Positions 1 through 5,357 of a stretch of 9,214 nucleotides of DNA are shown here, piece after piece. The DNA lies in NCBI GenBank assembly GCA_945872325.1, contig CAMBZY010000089.1, positions 1-9,214 on the forward strand. The letters run 5' to 3'. The stretch is from Candidatus Kuenenia stuttgartensis. Its GTDB lineage: Bacteria > Planctomycetota > Planctomycetia > Isosphaerales > Isosphaeraceae. The notes below the pieces were generated by a model. That model saw nothing but the letters and a program-made list of their open reading frames with translations, did no database searches and had not been told where the DNA came from. Every line of letters begins with the position of its first letter. Positions within the stretch are counted from its first letter, which is position 1. Made by a program: the position numbers and the translations under genes.

Positions 1-662
1 GAAGGCAGGCTGACTTTTTCGACCAGAACTTCCTGCTGGTTGTCGTAGTTGTAATTGACCGGGAGGACGTCAATCTGGATGCCTTGAGCCTTGGCCTGAA
101 GGGCTTGTTCGAAAGCGTTTCCACGATTCTGATTGCCGTCGGAAATCAGGACGATCCGACGAGCGGAATCTTCCGGAAAGCTCCCCATGGCCAGCTTTAG
201 GGCACCGGCGAGATCGGTGTTATCGGTGTCGAGCGAACTTTCGACGCCAAGGAATCGAATTTCGGAAGGGGCAGGTGGGACTTCGACTCGTGCATTTTTC
301 GAGAAGACGACCATTCCAGCCAGGTCTTCAGCCTGTCGATGTTCGAGCGTGCTTTGACGCACAAAGTTCAGCATGGGCTCGATTTTGTCGCGTGGGACGG
401 ACTGGGAAAGATCGACCATATAAAGTGTGGTCAGCCGATCATTACGCCAGACAATCTGAGGCTCTGCCAGTGCAAGTACAATGAGGGAGAGGACTGCAAA
501 TCGAGCCGAGATAGCAATCCTGCGTCGCCATCGGCCGAGGCCTGAAAGGCTCTTTCTGCTCCAGTAATAAACAAGAAAACCGAGGATCGGCAGGAGTACG
601 AGCCAGCCGGGTCGCCCGATGGCGACTGAGATTCCAGCCAGTGATTTGAAGAGGCTCGACAT
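1..662 (-). CDS. VWA-domain membrane protein, partial (3' end beyond left edge)
   Basis: The frame is open from an ATG at 662-660 to the left edge, giving 220 visible residues. Two hydrophobic helices come first (about 19-35 and 51-68), with the arginine-rich stretch GRWRRRIA between them. A von Willebrand factor A domain starts near residue 79 and carries a complete MIDAS metal site: DLSQS (D84, S86, S88), T149 in NTDLAGAL, and D175 in ISDGNQNRG. The domain should therefore bind a divalent cation and a protein ligand. The order of two N-terminal helices then VWA resembles BatA-like proteins and large planctomycete VWA membrane proteins, some of which continue into a glutamine-amidotransferase-like domain; whether this one does cannot be seen. 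An in-frame stop at 722-720 limits the start, and the only upstream alternative is a TTG at 674. No clear Shine-Dalgarno is present. It lies 112 bases downstream of the NHL gene on the same strand, so co-transcription is possible but unproven. The ligand and role are unknown. Confidence 0.85.
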   Translation of the reverse strand, partial: MSSLFKSLAGISVAIGRPGWLVLLPILGFLVYYWSRKSLSGLGRWRRRIAISARFAVLSLIVLALAEPQIVWRNDRLTTLYMVDLSQSVPRDKIEPMLNFVRQSTLEHRQAEDLAGMVVFSKNARVEVPPAPSEIRFLGVESSLDTDNTDLAGALKLAMGSFPEDSARRIVLISDGNQNRGNAFEQALQAKAQGIQIDVLPVNYNYDNQQEVLVEKVSLP

Positions 663-774
663 GCCAATTACCAAGGGGCAAAGAGGTTTTGGTGACTGAT
701 TTGGAGCGGTTCCGGACTCTCACTTCAACATGACCACAAACTGTTTTAACATATTCGCAGGTACGCTTCAAAAT
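663..774. other. Intergenic gap between the NHL and VWA genes
   Basis: These 112 bases separate the stop of the NHL gene from the ATG of the VWA gene, both on the minus strand. I see no strong terminator hairpin, no well-spaced -35/-10 pair and no repeat. The short overlapping reading frames here are not convincing genes. A promoter for the VWA gene could lie here but cannot be placed from sequence alone. Confidence 0.4.
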
Positions 775-1758
775 TCATAGTCTCAATCGCTGCACTCGAT
801 GATTATTACTGTCGATCACGGAAACTGCCCCTAAATTGTCTACTGCCAGAGACCATGGATTATTCAGTTGGCCCGGCCCCCGGCCTGGCCCGCCCCAAAG
901 ACCAAGACTGTTGCCTTCGGAGTCGAATTTCTGAACGCGGCTGTTACCATATTCGCACACATACAAGGACTTGTCAGGCCCGATGCAGATGTCGTACGGA
1001 TAACTCATTTGGCCGGGATTTGATCCACGGTTGCCCCACATTCTGATAAGCTTACCGGAGGTATCAAAAACCTGGATCCGGTGATTGCAACTATCGGCTA
1101 CGTAAAGCTGATCGTTGTTGTCGATTGCCAAGGCGCGGGGTCTCATGAACTGGCCGGGCTCGAAGCCGTGTCCGCCCCATTGGCGAATCCAGGTGCCTTC
1201 GGGAGAGAAGACTTGAATACGGTCGTTGTCGCCATATTCACTGACGTAAAATTGGCCCTGAGTGTCGATGACAACATCGGTCGGGTATCCGAACAGTCCC
1301 GGTGTGTAGCCTTGAACGCCCTCGCCGATCTGCTGCAGGAACTTGCCGTAACGATCATAAATCATGATCCGGTAAAAGTGGGTATCTGCCACCAGGACGC
1401 GGCCCAGACGATCAACCGTCAGGCCACTTGGGCCATCGACATTGAGGGCGGGCATGGTCCAGTGGTGGACATATTTGCCGTTGCGGTCGAAGACTTGGAT
1501 CCGGTCGGTCAGGTCTGCAATATAAAGCTGGTTATCGGCATCAAACGCAGCCACCCGGGGCTTGGAAAGCCAGCCTGGCCTGGTTCCACGAATACCCCAG
1601 ACGAGCTCAGGGGTATCTCTGGAGAGATTGCTGCAGCCGAAATGAGTCACTGCAAAGGATGTTCCAATCAGGCTTTGGATGAACTGCCGACGCGAGCCTG
1701 TTTCAGGGCTTGATTCTTTGGAATCCTCAGTGATGGGATTGGATCCGGGATTGGTCAC
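775..1758 (-). CDS. Six-bladed NHL-repeat beta-propeller with twin-arginine signal
   Basis: An exported propeller protein of about 327 residues from the preferred GTG start at 1758. Six NHL repeats fill the mature part, each with a YVAD/YIAD-like strand followed by a [N/D]RIQVFD-like strand. Repeat cores lie near codons 97-126, 141-169, 188-220, 236-267, 283-314 and 331-359, counted from the earlier TTG at 1854. That is enough for one closed propeller, which in known families binds proteins, RNA or small ligands or acts as a lyase. No catalytic site is recognised. The N-terminus has a twin-arginine motif (SRRQFIQ, codons 54-60), a hydrophobic stretch and then HFGC, a poor lipobox, so a Tat-exported protein, possibly a lipoprotein, is likely. 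A TTG at 1854 would add 32 residues and overlap the RNase Z-like gene by 56 bases, placing the arginines unusually far from the N-terminus. The GTG leaves a 40-base gap and a more normal signal. Fold confident; function unknown. Confidence 0.85.
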   Translation of the reverse strand: MTNPGSNPITEDSKESSPETGSRRQFIQSLIGTSFAVTHFGCSNLSRDTPELVWGIRGTRPGWLSKPRVAAFDADNQLYIADLTDRIQVFDRNGKYVHHWTMPALNVDGPSGLTVDRLGRVLVADTHFYRIMIYDRYGKFLQQIGEGVQGYTPGLFGYPTDVVIDTQGQFYVSEYGDNDRIQVFSPEGTWIRQWGGHGFEPGQFMRPRALAIDNNDQLYVADSCNHRIQVFDTSGKLIRMWGNRGSNPGQMSYPYDICIGPDKSLYVCEYGNSRVQKFDSEGNSLGLWGGPGRGPGQLNNPWSLAVDNLGAVSVIDSNNHRVQRLRL

Positions 1759-1798
1759 AGAGCCTGCCGTTTTATTTTGAGAGGCTTTGGAGAAATTT

Positions 1799-2668
1799 TC
1801 AAAGCCAGATTTTGACGCGGTCTCGAATGGAGTCAGGCAATCGTTTTTCGACAATCTTACGGATGGTATCAGAATGCTGGCGGGTGCTGAAGTGAGAAAC
1901 GATGATCACTTCATTTTGGAACAGATCGGCCCGGGCGACAATATCTTCGAGGTGCGTGTGGCCGAATTTATGTGATTCCTCAGGCCGTTCATGTTTGGTC
2001 ACGAAGGTCATCTCGCAGATCAGAATTTCGGCCTTGTAGATGTCAGGATTGATGTCAAGGCCAGAGGGGGCTGTGTCACCCATATAGGCCAGTTTGGGCA
2101 TTCGGAATTCGCTGGAAACTTCGACACCGGAGAGTCTTAAGTCGCGAATCTGGGGGCCTTCCAGGTGTGCGAATTCAGGGCGGAGTTTTTTGCGTTTCTC
2201 CCAGACGATGAACCCGAGGGACTCGATTCGGTGATCGGTCGGGAAAGCGGTCACTGCCAGCTCTCGGGAGATTTCCACGGTATCGCCAGGCTTGAGGCCG
2301 ACCAGCCGGGCAGGGGCACGGCCACGGTCGAGCCTCTGAATGGCTCGGAGCAGGGCTTCGCAGGGTTCAACAATCTCGGCTGGCATGTAGATGGTCGGCG
2401 GTTCCATCTTCATCATCCGGCGACGCGTTACAAGCACTGGCAGGGCGGCGATATGGTCGAGGTGGCCGTGGCTTACGAACCAGTTGGGTGTGCTCATAAA
2501 CGACCAGGGCTGAACGCCCAGATCGAAGCCGATCTTCCACTCGGGAACTCTCCAGTAGGTCTGGACGGCTGCGCGGGAATAGCCCTCCACCGTAATGGTG
2601 CCATGCTTCATTGATAGGACCGGCGCGTTGTCTACCGGGGTTTCCAGCGATTCCAGATCGGCTTCCAT
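1799..2668 (-). CDS. RNase Z-like metallo-beta-lactamase-fold protein (plant TRZ1-like)
   Basis: A 289-residue protein that keeps the tRNase Z motif set in order: FDLG near 48-51, SHGHLDH (66-72) as metal motif II, TDH with H146, MGDT with D198, EMTF (219-222), GHTHLED (236-242), and SHFSTRQ with H259. RNase Z cuts the 3' trailer from pre-tRNA using two zinc ions. The spacing and text (for example MKMEPPTIYMPAEI, SGVEVSS, SHFSTR) resemble, from memory, the short Arabidopsis TRZ1/TRZ2 enzymes more than the usual bacterial Rnz/ElaC. It could instead be a related hydrolase with another substrate. The ATG at 2668 has a weak GGAA five bases upstream; M20 (MKHGTITVEG), close to where the conserved fold begins, is a possible later start. 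It is the first gene of a minus-strand group and is followed closely by the NHL gene. All metal ligands appear present, so activity is expected. Confidence 0.85.
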   Translation of the reverse strand: MEADLESLETPVDNAPVLSMKHGTITVEGYSRAAVQTYWRVPEWKIGFDLGVQPWSFMSTPNWFVSHGHLDHIAALPVLVTRRRMMKMEPPTIYMPAEIVEPCEALLRAIQRLDRGRAPARLVGLKPGDTVEISRELAVTAFPTDHRIESLGFIVWEKRKKLRPEFAHLEGPQIRDLRLSGVEVSSEFRMPKLAYMGDTAPSGLDINPDIYKAEILICEMTFVTKHERPEESHKFGHTHLEDIVARADLFQNEVIIVSHFSTRQHSDTIRKIVEKRLPDSIRDRVKIWL

Positions 2669-2892
2669 AGTGATTCCGGATGGGGTCAGCCGTAGCCTAC
2701 AGCGATGCCCTTTTAGAGATGGCAGGGCGATGACTCTCGCAGTTGCGTTCGAAGACCAGATTTAGGTTATGATAACAGCTTGAACCGGATTTGTCCGTAA
2801 TCAAAACGCCAAACCAGCGCGATCAGGATCTGTCTGATGGACGATCAACCACAGGCAAAGTGGCGGTTTTCGATCTTCAAAAGCGATCCAAT
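2669..2892. other. Divergent intergenic region
   Basis: About 224 bases separate the divergent RNase Z-like gene and the preferred start of the PfkB-fold gene, so promoters for both directions should lie here. A TTG at 2791 could extend the PfkB frame into it, but the added 34 residues do not look like a family N-terminus. The only distinct structure seen is the short palindrome at 2766-2776. No RNA gene or repeat was recognised. Confidence 0.5.
2766..2776. promoter_or_regulatory. Perfect 11-base palindrome with -10-like hexamers on both strands
   Basis: GTTAT-G-ATAAC is a perfect inverted repeat about a single central base, placed in the divergent gap. The plus strand reads TATGAT and the minus strand TATCAT, each one mismatch from the sigma70 -10 consensus. 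No convincing -35 at 16-18 bases spacing was found on either strand. It may be a promoter core or a small operator, or chance in an AT-rich patch. Confidence 0.25.
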
Positions 2893-4008
2893 ATGAATGA
2901 CAGAAAACACTTGGTTCTGGTTTATGGGCCGGCATATCTGGACATCGTCATGCGTGTGGGGCAGCCGCTTGTGAGGTCCGGCCATGCGCCGCTCGATAAA
3001 AGTGTGGATGGAATCTTTTGCAAAAACGGGAAGCATCAGAACGAACTGGAGATTCAGGACCCTTCAGGCAACTTGTTGATTCTGAGCGGGCTGAATTCCT
3101 TGAAGCATCCGACTGGAAGGCTGGAACTGAGCCATTCCGTTCTGGATTCTCGTGCGATGTCAGTCGCGGTCATCGAAGTGGTTGAGGAGCTTGGCGGCAT
3201 GGGGGCAGGCTATGCGGCTGTGCTTGGAGGGAGGCTGGTTTCGGCACTTGGATCCAATCACGACCTTCCGCGAACGATGATTGAATCTGGTTTGAAGCGG
3301 TTGGGGATTGAATATTCACCCGTGATCATTGAGGGCAAGCCGACAGATTGGACATTGATTGTTTCCAGCGGACCCCATGGCGACAAGCTCCCAGTGGGTT
3401 CGCGCGGATGTCACTCCGAACTTTCCGCCAGCGTTATGCATCAGCATGGAAATTGGGAATTGGTGGTGGCGGCTTCGCTCAAAAACGAGTTGCTTTTTGG
3501 GTTACTGGAGAGCCATCCTGAGTCTCTGCGAGTGCTTGTACCAGCGATGAGGAATTGCCGCGACCAGCAATTTCCTTTGCGAAATTTGGTAGGTTTGGCC
3601 GATTTCATTAGTCTCAATGAGCATGAGTGGCAGGAGTTGACTCCTCTGGACCGATCTGCGTGGTGGGAATCGAAGGCCATTTTGTGCGTGACACGTGGCC
3701 CTGATGGAGCCGATATTTACTGGACTGACCGATCGGGAATCAGGCAGAATTTCTATCAGCCAGTCTTTCCACGAAGCGTTCCGGTGGTGGACACGAACAG
3801 GGCGGGAGAGGCGTTTGCCTCGTTTCTGATACAATCTTTGATGGCTCAAGGATGGTCGAAAACTGAGATGAACATCACATCTGAGATGGTTCAAAGAGCA
3901 TCACTGGCAGGTTCGGCGGCGGCTGGCTTGACGATCCAGCTTCCAAATTTTGGCTTCCCTTCAGCGCAGGAAGTTGCGAGAGTATTGCAGACAGGCGTGA
4001 TTTCTTGA
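2893..4008 (+). CDS. PfkB/ribokinase-fold sugar kinase-like protein with altered active-site motifs
   Basis: A 371-residue protein from the ATG at 2893. The fold is recognisable from a first strand LVLVYGPAYLDIV (7-19), GGMGAG (101-106) at the substrate-binding signature, LNEHEW (241-246), TRGPDGA (267-273) at the nucleotide-binding turn, and DTNRAGE (300-306) at the catalytic loop, followed by AFASFL. PfkB enzymes phosphorylate sugars or nucleosides with ATP. Two motifs deviate. GGMGAG has Gly where ribokinase has a substrate-binding Asn (GGKGAN). DTNRAGE replaces the canonical DTxGAGD, so the catalytic Asp is Glu and the first anion-hole Gly is Arg. The stretch between the first strand and GGMGAG is also longer than usual. 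It may be a divergent kinase or a pseudokinase; the substrate cannot be guessed. The ATG is preferred over TTG 2791 because the family begins just before the first strand; neither has a clear Shine-Dalgarno. It is followed 19 bases later by the next plus-strand gene. Confidence 0.85.
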   Translation: MNDRKHLVLVYGPAYLDIVMRVGQPLVRSGHAPLDKSVDGIFCKNGKHQNELEIQDPSGNLLILSGLNSLKHPTGRLELSHSVLDSRAMSVAVIEVVEELGGMGAGYAAVLGGRLVSALGSNHDLPRTMIESGLKRLGIEYSPVIIEGKPTDWTLIVSSGPHGDKLPVGSRGCHSELSASVMHQHGNWELVVAASLKNELLFGLLESHPESLRVLVPAMRNCRDQQFPLRNLVGLADFISLNEHEWQELTPLDRSAWWESKAILCVTRGPDGADIYWTDRSGIRQNFYQPVFPRSVPVVDTNRAGEAFASFLIQSLMAQGWSKTEMNITSEMVQRASLAGSAAAGLTIQLPNFGFPSAQEVARVLQTGVIS

Positions 4009-4016
4009 TGCGAGAC

Positions 4017-4020
4017 GAGG
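4017..4020 (+). promoter_or_regulatory. Shine-Dalgarno GAGG for the 4028 gene
   Basis: GAGG sits seven bases before the ATG at 4028, within the 19-base gap after the PfkB-fold gene. It supports this ATG and suggests the two plus-strand genes are read from one transcript. Confidence 0.55.
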
Positions 4021-4027
4021 CACGGCG

Positions 4028-5335
4028 ATGAAACGGCGATTGCAAATTCTGATTCTTCTGAGCCTGATTCCGATCCTGATGGGACGACCCATACTGGGCC
4101 AGGAGTCGCCTTTGGAGCGGGCTGACAGGGCAGGAGCCAACCCCTCGACACCGATTCGCAAGCCGGGCCAACGCACGATTGGTGATCCAGCCAAGCAGTT
4201 CGCCGACCCTCGACGGTGGGTTTTTATCGCCGTTGTCGGATTTCTGGTGGTGGGAGGTGGTCGAAAATGGCTATCTGCCAAGCGTGGCCGACAGATGGCT
4301 GACAAGCTGGCTGAGAACAAGGCAACACCTGACGAAATCCGCAGTTCTGCCAGGCATGGCCGACTGGTCGTTCAAGATTTGTTCCGAGTCATGGCTGAAG
4401 GGGTATCGGCTGAGCATCGGTTGGCTGCAACAGAATCCCTTGTCAGGCTTTGGCGAGCGGACGAGCTGATTCCTGAAGAAGAGAAAGCGATCGTGACGAG
4501 GTCTCTGGTGGTGGATTGGCAGATCCGTCGCAAATATCCGCGACTGCTCTCAGGCCAGATTCAAATCAGGGCCTTGTTTGGGGTTCCAAAACTCGTGGAT
4601 CATGAGCTGAACTCATGGCTGATGGAACACTTGCGTTGGTCTTACAGAGTGACAGGCACACGCCGGGCTGCGGACGACGCCTGGACAGTCTGCAAAGTGG
4701 CACCAGCGAGAGTCGGTTTTGAAATCATCACAGATGACTTTCCTGAGGATGGCCCTCACAGGCTGATCCTCCACCTGCGTCTGAAGACTCACGAATTGAC
4801 AGACAACTGGGAGCTGGATCTGCCAGCGCAATCGACCAGTTTTGACTGGGACGATCACCTTCAGCCAGGTGCTCTGGTGACACTGCCTGACAGCCAAAGG
4901 GCTGAGCTTTGGGCCAGCTCGATTGTTTTTATGGGGGCATCTGGCGATGACGCCTCGCCCGTTTTTGTTCAGCTTGACCATCAATTTGCATTAAGAAACC
5001 CGGTCTTACCGGCTCTGAAATTGCCCATTCCATGCGACTTGGCACACAGAATGATGCTGGAGATCGAAAACGTGGCCGGTCGGTGGTCAGCTAGTGAATG
5101 GATTGAATCGGCTCAAACCATGATCGTTTCTGACGGTGTTTTGCCTAAAATTTGGCCTGAAAAAGCGTTTCGCGTGTCAGGTGACGAATCTGGGCTGACC
5201 CGGGGTGGTCAATATCGGATGCGTGTTGTGCTTGAACCGAATCCGGAGCGTGGGTGGTCTGATCCCATGATCCGAAGCGTCTGGCCTGATTCGATTGTGA
5301 GCGAATGGGTGAATGTGGATGTGGTGCGAAAGTGA
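4028..5335 (+). CDS. Uncharacterised secreted or membrane-anchored protein
   Basis: I do not recognise the family of this 435-residue protein. It starts with a typical signal peptide: MKRR, a hydrophobic run to about residue 18, then a possible cleavage after PILG at residue 24. A second hydrophobic helix lies at about 64-78, followed by a strongly basic stretch (RKWLSAKRGR). If the signal is cleaved, residues 25-62 would be outside the cytoplasm and the large C-terminal part inside; if not, there are two helices. Residues 85-170 look mainly helical and charged, with many Glu and Arg. From about 195 the sequence is mixed alpha/beta with many Trp, and the end (GGQYRMRVVLEPNPERGW) looks like beta strands. 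No metal-binding cluster, nucleotide loop or repeat is visible. An ATG with GAGG seven bases upstream makes the start reliable. It probably shares an operon with the PfkB-fold gene and faces the formate dehydrogenase gene convergently. Confidence 0.8.
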   Translation: MKRRLQILILLSLIPILMGRPILGQESPLERADRAGANPSTPIRKPGQRTIGDPAKQFADPRRWVFIAVVGFLVVGGGRKWLSAKRGRQMADKLAENKATPDEIRSSARHGRLVVQDLFRVMAEGVSAEHRLAATESLVRLWRADELIPEEEKAIVTRSLVVDWQIRRKYPRLLSGQIQIRALFGVPKLVDHELNSWLMEHLRWSYRVTGTRRAADDAWTVCKVAPARVGFEIITDDFPEDGPHRLILHLRLKTHELTDNWELDLPAQSTSFDWDDHLQPGALVTLPDSQRAELWASSIVFMGASGDDASPVFVQLDHQFALRNPVLPALKLPIPCDLAHRMMLEIENVAGRWSASEWIESAQTMIVSDGVLPKIWPEKAFRVSGDESGLTRGGQYRMRVVLEPNPERGWSDPMIRSVWPDSIVSEWVNVDVVRK

Positions 5336-5339
5336 TTTT

Positions 5340-5356
5340 TCCTAAAGTCCTTAGGA
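5340..5356 (+). terminator. Small hairpin between convergent genes, possible weak terminator
   Basis: TCCTAA (5340-5345) pairs with TTAGGA (5351-5356) around a five-base loop. It fills most of the 22-base gap between the convergent stop codons and is followed on the plus strand by only three T. Two of six pairs are G-C, so as an intrinsic terminator it is weak. Its position between convergent stops is the main support. Confidence 0.3.
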
Positions 5357-5357
5357 T

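Noticed and set aside
442..771. Minus-strand frame of 109 codons over the start of the VWA gene
   Set aside because: It is out of frame with the VWA gene, whose membrane helices and MIDAS motifs are clear, and its sequence shows no protein-like features.
1081..1713. Plus-strand open frame of 210 codons opposite the NHL gene
   Set aside because: It is a mirror of the minus-strand NHL repeats, has no family-like features, and the NHL reading is unmistakable.
2165..2614. Plus-strand open frame of 149 codons opposite the RNase Z-like gene
   Set aside because: It is antisense to conserved metal-binding motifs and is explained by codon bias in the real gene.
2791..2892. N-terminal extension of the PfkB-fold protein from TTG 2791
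   Set aside because: The 34 residues are polar and unlike the family, there is no ribosome-binding site, and a possible promoter lies immediately upstream; the ATG at 2893 fits better.
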